The translations under genes were made by a program, and so were the position numbers. From positions 1 through 14,958 of the forward strand of contig CAZIVE010000066.1 in assembly GCA_964542435.1 (NCBI GenBank): a stretch of 14,958 bases of DNA, written 5' to 3'. Shown piece by piece: positions 1 through 7,052 of the stretch. A model generated the notes under the pieces. That model was not told the DNA's origin, did no database searches, and saw nothing but the letters and a program-made list of their open reading frames with translations. Within the stretch, counting starts at the first letter, position 1. Every line of letters begins with the position of its first letter. The DNA is from CAZIVE01 sp964542435. Its GTDB lineage: Bacteria; Bacteroidota; Bacteroidia; Bacteroidales; Tannerellaceae.

Positions 1-27
1 TCCCGCTGACGAAAAGTGCTCCAAACG

Positions 28-326
28 GAATCCGTTTTCGATCGCTCTATGCCGAGGCATCCTGTAAACATTGTTGCCGAGGCATCTCTTCACGGATTGG
101 CCTCCGCTGCATTGTTTTTAGACTGTTTTTTCCTTGATTGACTTCTGCTGCAATGTTGCCGAGCTGTTTTTCCTCAAAATAATCTTGGCTGCAATGTTGC
201 TGCAATGGTTTTTAACGGGTTGAGCCTGGAAACATTGTTGCCGAGGTATTTCTTCACGAATTGACCTCCGCTGCATTGTTGCCGAGACATTTCTTCACGG
301 ATTGGCCTCCGCTGCATTGTTTTTAG
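28..326. repeat. Degenerate 41-bp tandem repeat array
   Basis: Reading the bases in steps of 41 gives units at 69-109, 110-150, 151-191, 192-232, 233-273 and 274-314, plus the first 12 bases of another at 315-326. Nearly every unit opens with CATTGTT or CAATGTT, and most end with the bases CTG. Units 1 and 6 differ at only two positions. Units 2 to 4 are strongly diverged but keep the exact period. Position 28-68 may be an even more decayed unit, as its end resembles that of unit 4. A 53-bp block (69-121) recurs at 274-326, five periods later. Because 41 is not a multiple of three, an in-frame protein repeat is excluded. No gene overlaps the array, which lies just beyond the 3' end of the epimerase operon. 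The function is unknown. Confidence 0.85.
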
Positions 327-362
327 TACCGATGGAGCGGGAATCAACGAAAAACGATCCTG

Positions 363-381
363 GAAGTCAATAGGAAACTTC
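363..381 (-). terminator. Weak hairpin after the glycan operon
   Basis: On the minus strand the stop of the epimerase gene is followed within a few bases by a 5-bp stem (GAAGT/ACTTC) with a 9-nt loop, and then by a short T-run (GTTTTTC) about 12 nt further on. This is a poor match to an intrinsic terminator, so termination could be Rho-dependent or lie further into the repeat array. Confidence 0.25.
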
Positions 382-386
382 GCGGT

Positions 387-1406
387 TCAACCGATTTTAG
401 ACTGATAGTCAATATACCATTCATAAAATCTACGGATGCCGCTTTCCAAAGTGGTGGATGGTTTGTAGCCGAAATCCTTTTCGAGACGGGAAGTATCGGC
501 ATAGGTGCAATAAACGTCGCCGGGCTGCATGCCTTCGAAATGCTTTTTTGCCTCCTTGCCTGCACATTGTTCAATGACGTGAATGAAATCCATCAGTTTG
601 ATCGGCGATGAATTGCCCACATTATAAATATGATACGGAAGCGATTCCGTGCTGAGCGGCGAATCGATCACCTTACACCAACCGCTGACAATATCGTCCA
701 CATAGGTAAAATCACGCAGCAGATCGCCATGGTTGAAGACGCGGATTTCCCGATCATGGAGAATGGAATCGAGGAAAAGATACGGCGCCATATCAGGACG
801 TCCCCAAGGTCCATAAACCGTAAAAAGCCGCAGTCCGATTGTCTCCAGACCGTACAATTTGCTGTAGGTGTAAGCCATCAGTTCATCGGATTTCTTAGTG
901 GCGGCATACAGGCTTTCGGGCGTGTCCGTGCGATCCTCTTCGGAGAACGGCACCTTCTTGTTCATTCCGTAGATGCTGCTCGAGCTGGCATACACCAGAC
1001 GTTTCACGGCATGATGGCGGCAAGCCTCGAGAAGATTGAGAAAACCGACCACATTCGACTGCACGTAAGCATACGGATTCTTGATGGAATAACGCACGCC
1101 GGCCTGCGCCGCAAGGTTGCAAACCAGATCGAACTGCTCCTCGCGGAAGAGCCGGTCCATGAAATCCTTGTCCGCCAAATCTGCTTGAATGAAGCGATAA
1201 AGGAACGAGCGGCTGCTTTTCACTGCCACGCCGGGCTTGATCTCCTGCTTCGCAATACCAGAATCGGCGAGCCGCGCATACTTCAACTCCACATCGTAGT
1301 AATCGTTGATGTTATCGATGCCGACTACCTCATAATTCTCTTCCACCAACCTTTTGGCCAGATGATAACCGATGAATCCGGCCGTGCCTGTGACAAGTAT
1401 TTTCAT
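387..1406 (-). CDS. NAD-dependent epimerase, UDP-glucuronate 4-epimerase-like (extended SDR)
   Basis: This 339-aa extended short-chain dehydrogenase/reductase matches the usual length of CapI/LpsL-type UDP-glucuronate 4-epimerases, which interconvert UDP-GlcA and UDP-GalA in the cytoplasm. The Rossmann glycine motif GTAGFIG is at residues 7-13, with Asp31 at the end of beta-2 as expected for NAD. The SSSSIYG segment (141-147) carries the catalytic Ser/Thr. Tyr167 and Lys171 form the YxxxK pair in YAATK. The segment RLFTVYGPWGRPDM (193-206) is typical of the UDP-hexuronate epimerase subgroup. Its ATG overlaps the upstream stop as ATGA, implying translational coupling, and it is the last gene of the operon. 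The SDR epimerase call is secure; the substrate is inferred from subgroup motifs and neighbours, and another UDP-sugar is possible. Confidence 0.9.
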   Translation of the reverse strand: MKILVTGTAGFIGYHLAKRLVEENYEVVGIDNINDYYDVELKYARLADSGIAKQEIKPGVAVKSSRSFLYRFIQADLADKDFMDRLFREEQFDLVCNLAAQAGVRYSIKNPYAYVQSNVVGFLNLLEACRHHAVKRLVYASSSSIYGMNKKVPFSEEDRTDTPESLYAATKKSDELMAYTYSKLYGLETIGLRLFTVYGPWGRPDMAPYLFLDSILHDREIRVFNHGDLLRDFTYVDDIVSGWCKVIDSPLSTESLPYHIYNVGNSSPIKLMDFIHVIEQCAGKEAKKHFEGMQPGDVYCTYADTSRLEKDFGYKPSTTLESGIRRFYEWYIDYQSKIG

Positions 1407-2032
1407 TGTTTACTGTTGCTTTTCTTAAATAACAATATGTTGCGGCAATAGGCGATAAAGCCCACCGACTGACCCAAAATCAGCACCGGATCGGAGCGGA
1501 AAATACCGTAAGAAACGATGATGGCCGAACCGATCAGACTGATGATCCAGAATCCTACGGGCAGGATCGACTCATGACGTTGATAGGAATAATACCATTG
1601 ATAGATGAAACGCAGCGTAAAAATCAGCTGTCCTGCCGAACCGAAGATCAGAAGCCAGATCGGCACCTTCTCGTTGCGGAAGAAATCGTTGACAAACTGC
1701 GTGATGTCGCCCAACGTAAAGACGATGGCGGCAATCGGAAGACTGAAGAGAATGACGCGGAAAACGGGATGCATCTTCTGCCAAAGTCCTTTAATGCTCA
1801 GGTTCCAGATATAGATGTAGTAGGAAATGAGCTGTCCGAAAATGATAGAAAAGTCGTCGCGCATCCATCCGTAGTTGAACAGCAGAACAGATCCGATCAG
1901 ACTGCACACCCAATAGGCATTGGGCGAAACGACTTTCCGCGCCTTTTCAGAAAGGATCCACTGCACCAGAATGCGGGCAGAGAAGAATCCCTGAGCTACA
2001 AAGCCTATGGAATAAACGATTGCAGGAGCCAT
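1403..2032 (-). CDS. Tandem lipid-A-disaccharide-synthase N-terminal-domain (LAB_N) membrane protein
   Basis: This 209-aa, very hydrophobic protein has two copies of the LAB_N domain (the small membrane domain found at the N-terminus of some LpxB proteins) and no LpxB glycosyltransferase domain. Copy one spans about residues 5-80 and includes ILVQWILSEK, PNAYW and LFNYGWMRDDFSIIFGQ. Copy two spans about 128-200 and includes FIYQWYYSYQ, VGFWIISLIGS and VSYGIFRSDPVLILGQ. The shared pattern is QW, a polar residue, P..(F/Y)W, S.IGS, Y..(F/M)R.D and GQ. Its start lies 5 nt after the GT2 stop, and its TGA overlaps the epimerase ATG. Such stand-alone proteins commonly sit beside ArnT/ArnC-type genes; a role in handling lipid-linked sugar or lipid A is inferred, not shown. 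Confidence 0.85.
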   Translation of the reverse strand: MAPAIVYSIGFVAQGFFSARILVQWILSEKARKVVSPNAYWVCSLIGSVLLFNYGWMRDDFSIIFGQLISYYIYIWNLSIKGLWQKMHPVFRVILFSLPIAAIVFTLGDITQFVNDFFRNEKVPIWLLIFGSAGQLIFTLRFIYQWYYSYQRHESILPVGFWIISLIGSAIIVSYGIFRSDPVLILGQSVGFIAYCRNILLFKKSNSKQ

Positions 2033-2037
2033 CCGGA

Positions 2038-2775
2038 TTAATTGATATTGTTATCCCCGATCTGATACTTGATATAGCGCTTCTTCATCCAACGATAGGC
2101 GAAGCAATCCTTCAGCGGACCGATGAGTCGGTTCCACAAATGGTATTTCGAGACGCCGGCCGTCCTTGGATAATGCCGGACGGGAAGTTCTTTAAAACGA
2201 CCCTCTTCAAGCAGTATCAATGCCGGAAGGAATCGATGCATGCCGGTGAAAAAGGGAATGCGCTTGGCCACATCGCTCTGCATCACCTTCAGCGGGCAGC
2301 CTGTGTCGGTTGCTCCGTCGTGCGTCATGCTGCGGCGAAAGCCATTGGCGATCTTCGACTGCAGAAGCTTGAACCAAGAATCTTTCCGCTTGGCGCGAAT
2401 GCCGGTCACCAACTGATAGTCCTTGGCGAAAGGCAGCAGAAGATTAAAGTCCTCCGGATCTGTCTGCAGATCGGAATCGATATATCCGAGATATTTGGAC
2501 TGCGCCGTATCAATCCCGGCCTTCAGTGCCGAACTGAGTCCTGCATTCTTCTTGCAGCTGATGAAGAAGAAATGAGAATGGCGTTGGCAAATCTCTTTGA
2601 TGCGTTCCTCGCTGTGATCTCTCGAGCCATCGTTGACAAAAAGCACGCACGCTTTGAGGAGCGAGATGGGTAGAAACGCCGTCAGCTTCTCCTCCAAGGC
2701 CTTCATGTTATCTTCCTCATTGAAGACCGGAACGATGATAGTGAACTCGTATTCACTGGTGTGATTATTTGGCAT
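2038..2775 (-). CDS. Family 2 glycosyltransferase, polyprenyl-phosphate sugar synthase (ArnC/DPM1-like)
   Basis: This 245-aa GT-A fold transferase should move a sugar from a nucleotide donor to a polyprenyl phosphate on the cytoplasmic face of the inner membrane. Visible motifs are IIVPVFNEEDN near the N-terminus (13-23), FVNDGSRD (46-53), the metal-binding DSD at 100-102 followed by LQTDPED, TGIRAKRKD (124-132), and the ATDTGCPLKVM stretch (155-165) common in dolichyl-phosphate-mannose synthase-like enzymes. There is no C-terminal membrane helix pair, so it is the short soluble or peripheral type. The start overlaps the end of the upstream ArnT-like gene by 11 bp, suggesting coupled translation. 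It probably makes the lipid-linked donor used by that enzyme. The actual sugar cannot be read from the sequence. Confidence 0.9.
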   Translation of the reverse strand: MPNNHTSEYEFTIIVPVFNEEDNMKALEEKLTAFLPISLLKACVLFVNDGSRDHSEERIKEICQRHSHFFFISCKKNAGLSSALKAGIDTAQSKYLGYIDSDLQTDPEDFNLLLPFAKDYQLVTGIRAKRKDSWFKLLQSKIANGFRRSMTHDGATDTGCPLKVMQSDVAKRIPFFTGMHRFLPALILLEEGRFKELPVRHYPRTAGVSKYHLWNRLIGPLKDCFAYRWMKKRYIKYQIGDNNIN

Positions 2776-4387
2776 TTTTCTGTTTCAATAAAGTAATATG
2801 ATACAAGAACAACTCGGAATATCTCTTCGAATCCTTCGGACGGCGATTGTCGTCGAAATGTCCTACATAAACCGTATCCACATTTTGCCACAAAGAGGCA
2901 GGCAACTCCTTTCCCACTCTTTCATGCGTCAGAATAGCCAAAGGCAGATGCTTCCGAATGGAATCTGCATTGGATACATCGAGCGGACGAATATTGCGAT
3001 GCGCCTCATAGACTAGCTCGATGCGCAGCTCCTTTGTCTGATTGTAATAGAACGGAACATCTTTCAGAGCCGGCATATCGCGTGTCAATGCCACGCTGTG
3101 GAACTCCGGATTGTTGACCGTCTTTCCTACCAGATCCATCAGGAAGATTTCAGCCACTGCGAACAGCATCACGACGCTTCCAAGGAACAACGTCGGACGG
3201 CATTTCACCGTGCTCACGATCATGGAGACAGCGAGAGCTGTAAGAAGTGCTCCGCTCAAGATGAATTTCCACGTAGGCAGCAATCCCTTTGAATAAAACA
3301 GGATATAGAGCAGCACAGGCAAAGCCAAAGATACCAAAGCGACCAGTCCCGAGTTAAATCGGAAGATACGGCTGTCAGCCGGTCTGAGATGACGATCACG
3401 AATCCAATGCTGGACCACGAAAGCCATCGAATAGCAGCATGGAATAAGCATGGGCAACAGATAACGGCTCTTTTTCTCCGGCAGACAGGAAAGCAGCACC
3501 AAAGCGGCCAGTGTCCAGGCAATAGCCATGAAATATTTCTTCTTATCCGTCACCTTGTTCTTCCAGAATCCTACGAACAGCGTCGTCAGCATCAGCAAAG
3601 ACCAAACACCCGTTTCAAGGAAGAATTTCCAATAGTAATACCAAGGACGGACATTGTGTTCAACCCAAGCAGACGACTCTTTGTGCAGTACATAATGGAT
3701 GGCTTCCGGATGGAACACCAGCAGATAAATATACCACCAGCTTCCGATCACCAGACAAAGGACAATGCAAAGCAGCAGCGGCTTGATTTTTCCCTTCATC
3801 GACGGACGATCGTAAAGAACCATCGCAATGATGAACGGAAGCAGCAACGCGTAGAACGAAACGGGGCCTTTGCTCAGAAACGACAATCCGAGAAAGATTC
3901 CGGAAAGCAGGAAGTTGCCATACACATTCTTTTTCTCATACAATCCAAGACATAGAAAGTAGATGGCGCCCATCATAAAGGCATGACAATAGATATCCCA
4001 CGACGCAGTGCGCCCCATCAGAATAATATTGTAACATGTGACGAGCAAAAGAGATGCGATGAAGGCATAGGAATCCTTGCCGAAACGTCTCTTTCCCAAA
4101 AGATAGAAAAAGAGGACGAGCATTGTGGCAGCAATGGCAGCCATACAACGCTGTGCGGAAATGTCATCCGGATAATAGCGCTCCACGGCTCCGGCAATCC
4201 ATGTAGGAAGCGGCGGTTTCTCCAGCCTCAGATCGCCATTCATCGTAGGAACCATCCAATGACCGTCGTAAACCATTTCGCGCGCAGTGATGATGTTCCT
4301 CGACTCCATAATGTCAGGAAGAATCACACTGTTGTTGACAAAGAATGCGACAAAACAGAGAACGACTATGACAAAGATCCTCTTCAC
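2765..4387 (-). CDS. ArnT-like GT-C glycosyltransferase (GT39/GT83-type, polyprenyl-phosphate-sugar dependent)
   Basis: This 540-aa protein has many membrane helices, beginning with a helix at residues 3-20, and a periplasmic C-terminal part. It belongs to the ArnT/PMT-like GT-C group, which transfers sugars from polyprenyl phosphates to envelope acceptors such as lipid A in the periplasm. Diagnostic segments are MESR (27-30) with AREM just after, HWMVPTMNG (43-51) and LRLEKPPLPTW (53-63), the counterpart of the ArnT FEKP loop. KKSRYLLPMLIP recalls the conserved KRxxYxLP motif. The first acidic residue of the usual DExR motif is Met27 here, with Glu28 retained. The start is a GTG: the frame is open only to a stop near 4411 and has no upstream ATG, and a -7 promoter box lies just 5' of the GTG. 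First gene of the operon. Confidence 0.88.
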   Translation of the reverse strand: MKRIFVIVVLCFVAFFVNNSVILPDIMESRNIITAREMVYDGHWMVPTMNGDLRLEKPPLPTWIAGAVERYYPDDISAQRCMAAIAATMLVLFFYLLGKRRFGKDSYAFIASLLLVTCYNIILMGRTASWDIYCHAFMMGAIYFLCLGLYEKKNVYGNFLLSGIFLGLSFLSKGPVSFYALLLPFIIAMVLYDRPSMKGKIKPLLLCIVLCLVIGSWWYIYLLVFHPEAIHYVLHKESSAWVEHNVRPWYYYWKFFLETGVWSLLMLTTLFVGFWKNKVTDKKKYFMAIAWTLAALVLLSCLPEKKSRYLLPMLIPCCYSMAFVVQHWIRDRHLRPADSRIFRFNSGLVALVSLALPVLLYILFYSKGLLPTWKFILSGALLTALAVSMIVSTVKCRPTLFLGSVVMLFAVAEIFLMDLVGKTVNNPEFHSVALTRDMPALKDVPFYYNQTKELRIELVYEAHRNIRPLDVSNADSIRKHLPLAILTHERVGKELPASLWQNVDTVYVGHFDDNRRPKDSKRYSELFLYHITLLKQKNAK

Positions 4388-4391
4388 GCGG

Positions 4392-4399
4392 CAAAGGTA
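4392..4399 (-). promoter_or_regulatory. Bacteroidales-type -7 box for the glycan operon
   Basis: The minus strand reads TACCTTTG, a full match to TAnnTTTG, ending 4 nt before the GTG start of the ArnT-like gene. I see no good -33 TTTG at the usual spacing. The expected transcript start would fall in or right at the start codon, so the mRNA may be leaderless. Confidence 0.45.
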
Positions 4400-4515
4400 A
4401 CAATCTTTTCAGCCTCATGATATATGGGAATAGAAAAAAAGGGAGTTGGAACAACAACATCCGCCAAACGACCAAAAAGATAGCTTTCTCTCATGGCAAT
4501 TCAAACTATTATTGA

Positions 4516-4523
4516 TACATTTG
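4516..4523 (+). promoter_or_regulatory. Bacteroidales-type -7 box for the TPR lipoprotein
   Basis: TACATTTG matches TAnnTTTG exactly. The expected transcript start near 4530 is almost on the first ATG (4534), so translation more likely begins at the second in-frame ATG (4552). No clear -33 TTTG is seen at the normal distance. Confidence 0.5.
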
Positions 4524-4533
4524 CAGGCAAGAA

Positions 4534-6318
4534 ATGAATAAGCACGATGGCATGAATTTAAAAGTCAGTTATCTGGTGATTCTGATCGCAGGTCTCATCC
4601 TTACAGCCTGTGGAAAACAATCGGATGAAGATAACTCGGATTTTGCGTATGAGGCGACCAATGCAAATGATCGCCTTGCCGAGGATTCGCTTTATCTCAA
4701 TCCCGAATTCTCATACAACATCTGTAGCATGATTCCTGAAGTCACCGTCCTTGCTGCCAACTACAAAAACACCTCCAAACGATTCAGGAGCGGCTCGCTT
4801 CCTCCGGAACAAAGCATCCGAACGGCAGCTTCTCTCCTCTCCAAAGGTGATTATGCCCAAGTGGCTTACAATCTTCGTCAAGCCATCATTCAGGCAGATT
4901 CGATGCGGCTTCCACGCCGAAGCTGTTTCCCGATCTATTACGGTCTCGCTCTGACTTACATTACGATCCACGATTTCGAACAGGCAGACTTCTATCTTCA
5001 GATGGTCGGACAATACATGAATCGTATGACGCCTCGCGAAAGATACATCTACCTCAGTTATGTTGCCCTGAACGATTTCTATCGCACCGATTACAGCAAA
5101 GCCATCAAACGTCAGCAAGAGGCTTATCAAATAGCATCGGGCAGCAACGATATGAAATATGAGTTGAACATCGCTTTGGCCAATATGGGACACATCTATC
5201 TGAAAAGCGGAAAAGCCGACTCGGCGTTGACGTGCCTCGAAAAGAGCTTCACCTACTTCGATTCAACCCGCATCAATCCGTCCGCCATTTATTACGTTCA
5301 GACATTGCGTATGTCAACCGCATTGAAACGCGGGCAGATGGAAGCTGCTACCTCTATTATATACCGTCCGGTTCAAGGAATAGAGCCTGTGCTCACACAG
5401 CAGCGCAGTTCCATGCTGATCGATTATTACATCCAAATCAACGACTGGAGAGATGCCTATTGGTCTCTTCGCCGTGACAAGCTTCACAACGATTCCATCC
5501 AGAACGAGCGGTTGCATACCCGAGTAGAAGAGATCAATCTGCATTATCAGCAAGATACAACGACGCTTCAGCAGCGAATGGCCAAACAACATCATTCAGC
5601 CGGAGTGACAGCCGTAGCTCAGAAAGCCATCATCGTCGGACTTCTGATTGTCCTCGCCGGATTGATCAGTTTCTTCCTCATCGCCTATGGACGCAAGAAA
5701 CATCAGTATAAGCTGGCTCATCAGAAGAATAAGATTCAGGAGATTCGCATGGTCGTGACGCAAAACTCCATTCCACAGAGTCTTGTGGATAAGGCGCAGG
5801 AGAATCCTGAAACAGAACATCTGATCGTTCCCATTCTGAATCAAGTCATGTCTGAATCCAATCAGCTAAGCTGTACGTTGGAAAACGAACTGACGTTGGT
5901 CCAGAACTATCTTTCCCTTGCTCAAAAAGAGGACAGTTCTCTTACGGTCAATTACGAAATAGACAACACAATCAAACAGGACGAGATTTCCGTTCCGTTG
6001 CGCATGATCCAAATCATTGTGGCCAATGCCGTGGATATCAAACTTAGTGCGCTCAAGACACAGAAGGTACTGAATCTCGCTGCTCTTCACGAAGGAACCA
6101 ATACGATCATCAAGATTACTGACAATGGCGGCGGTTATGTCGTACGCCAGTCTGAAGGACAAAAAGGAATGGAAGCCATGATGAGAATCGTTGAATTGCT
6201 CAACAAATGCAACCAGAACGAGATTGAGATTGCCTTCCACACGGTTTGGCTTCGCAATGGCGAGAAAGGATGCGAGACCAAAATCACACTTCCCAATGAT
6301 TACACGTTCGAACTTTAA
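4534..6318 (+). CDS. TPR lipoprotein with membrane helix and degenerate histidine-kinase-like domain (DUF5112/DUF5113-like)
   Basis: The 594-aa frame starts MNKHDGMNLK. Met7 (4552) directly heads a lipoprotein signal with lipobox LTAC ending at Cys26, so 4552 is the likelier start. Residues about 95-330 are helical and TPR-like (for example ANMGHIYLKSGKADSAL near 216-232). One membrane helix (about 365-386) leads to a coiled linker and a C-terminal region resembling LytS/YehU-type kinases: ENELTLVQNYLSLAQ (450-464), a degenerate N-box around Asn498, and TDNGGGY (529-535) as the ATP-lid G-box. The expected PHF phospho-acceptor segment appears as IPQSL (413-417), without histidine. The layout resembles Bacteroidales proteins annotated DUF5112/DUF5113. 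Function is unknown; signalling between periplasm and cytoplasm is inferred. It is transcribed alone, divergent from the glycan operon. Confidence 0.85.
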   Translation: MNKHDGMNLKVSYLVILIAGLILTACGKQSDEDNSDFAYEATNANDRLAEDSLYLNPEFSYNICSMIPEVTVLAANYKNTSKRFRSGSLPPEQSIRTAASLLSKGDYAQVAYNLRQAIIQADSMRLPRRSCFPIYYGLALTYITIHDFEQADFYLQMVGQYMNRMTPRERYIYLSYVALNDFYRTDYSKAIKRQQEAYQIASGSNDMKYELNIALANMGHIYLKSGKADSALTCLEKSFTYFDSTRINPSAIYYVQTLRMSTALKRGQMEAATSIIYRPVQGIEPVLTQQRSSMLIDYYIQINDWRDAYWSLRRDKLHNDSIQNERLHTRVEEINLHYQQDTTTLQQRMAKQHHSAGVTAVAQKAIIVGLLIVLAGLISFFLIAYGRKKHQYKLAHQKNKIQEIRMVVTQNSIPQSLVDKAQENPETEHLIVPILNQVMSESNQLSCTLENELTLVQNYLSLAQKEDSSLTVNYEIDNTIKQDEISVPLRMIQIIVANAVDIKLSALKTQKVLNLAALHEGTNTIIKITDNGGGYVVRQSEGQKGMEAMMRIVELLNKCNQNEIEIAFHTVWLRNGEKGCETKITLPNDYTFEL

Positions 6319-6427
6319 CGAAGACGAAGTATCAACTTTTACACAAAACCACCACTTTTGAGGACAAAACGACCGCAATCGAGGACGAAACACAAGCATT
6401 TTAATTTTTTTTGTAATTCAAACCGTA

Positions 6428-6445
6428 CAAGTTAAAAATAACTTG
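6428..6445. repeat. Perfect 7-bp inverted repeat upstream of the zeta-like kinase
   Basis: CAAGTTA and TAACTTG flank an AAAA spacer, ending 2 bp before the -7 box of the zeta-like kinase gene. The position, over the region where the -33 element would sit, suits an operator for autoregulation. It is AT-rich and could be chance. Confidence 0.5.
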
Positions 6446-6447
6446 CA

Positions 6448-6455
6448 TATCTTTG
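6448..6455 (+). promoter_or_regulatory. Bacteroidales-type -7 box for the zeta-like kinase module
   Basis: TATCTTTG matches TAnnTTTG. The predicted transcript start near 6462 leaves a leader of about 15-24 nt to either candidate start codon. No TTTG is visible at the -33 distance; that region is taken up by the palindrome. Confidence 0.5.
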
Positions 6456-6476
6456 CAGAGTTAAAAAAATAGCGAG

Positions 6477-7052
6477 GTGCCATATATGTACATCATCTCC
6501 GGCTGTAACGGAGCAGGCAAGACGACGGCTTCTTTCACCATTTTACCAGATATGCTAAAATGCAAAGAGTTTGTCAACTCAGACGAGATAGCGAAAGGCC
6601 TCTCTCCTTTTAATGCAGACAGTATTCCCGTCGCAGTAGAAGCAAGCAGAATAATGTACAAAAGAATCAAGGAGCTAATCGCAGCTCATGAGACATTCGC
6701 TATGGAAACGACATTGGCAACACGCTCAGGTATCAACCTGATTCGGGAAGCACAAAAAGAAGGTTACTATGTGACATTGCTCTATTTCTGGCTGAATACT
6801 CCGGATCTGGCAGTGGAACGAGTAAAGATGAGAATCGCTCAAGGAGGACATAGCATTCCAGAAACTACTATTCGCAGACGGTACGAAGCTGGAATACATA
6901 ATTTGTTTGAACTTTATATCCCCATTTGCGATTATTGGATGATTACAGACAACTCGATGTCTCCGATGACAATAATTGCCAAAGGATTCAAAGATGAAAA
7001 AAAAGAGATTTATAATATGAATGTTTTTACAAAACTTGAACATCATGAATGA
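6477..7052 (+). CDS. Zeta-toxin-like P-loop kinase
   Basis: This 191-aa P-loop kinase resembles the zeta/PezT group, whose toxins phosphorylate UDP-N-acetylglucosamine or related UDP-sugars. The Walker A motif GCNGAGKTT is at residues 9-17. NSDEIAKGL (34-42) supplies the Asp36 expected at the catalytic base position. METTLAT (76-82) matches the substrate-loop segment of zeta-like proteins. ERVKMRIAQGGH (114-125) and IRRRY (132-136) are the Arg-rich lid. The GTG start gives MPYMYII, like many homologues beginning MPxLYII; ATG at 6486 is an alternative with GAGG 8 nt upstream. The 3' end overlaps a small ORF. No epsilon-type antitoxin precedes it, so it may act as a toxin with a downstream antitoxin or as a plain small-molecule kinase. 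Confidence 0.85.
   Translation: MPYMYIISGCNGAGKTTASFTILPDMLKCKEFVNSDEIAKGLSPFNADSIPVAVEASRIMYKRIKELIAAHETFAMETTLATRSGINLIREAQKEGYYVTLLYFWLNTPDLAVERVKMRIAQGGHSIPETTIRRRYEAGIHNLFELYIPICDYWMITDNSMSPMTIIAKGFKDEKKEIYNMNVFTKLEHHE

Noticed and set aside
69..326. 41-bp array as a CRISPR
   Set aside because: Repeats are directly abutting with no unique spacers, and no cas genes are present.
630..1451. Plus-strand 273-codon open frame
   Set aside because: It lies antisense to the epimerase gene, whose catalytic motifs are intact; the product has no recognisable family and an odd His/Ile/Arg-rich composition.
2020..2673. Plus-strand 217-codon open frame
   Set aside because: Antisense shadow of the GT2 glycosyltransferase, which has complete family motifs.
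5866..6399. Minus-strand 177-codon open frame
   Set aside because: Antisense to the kinase-like C-terminus of the TPR lipoprotein, with no promoter and no known motif.
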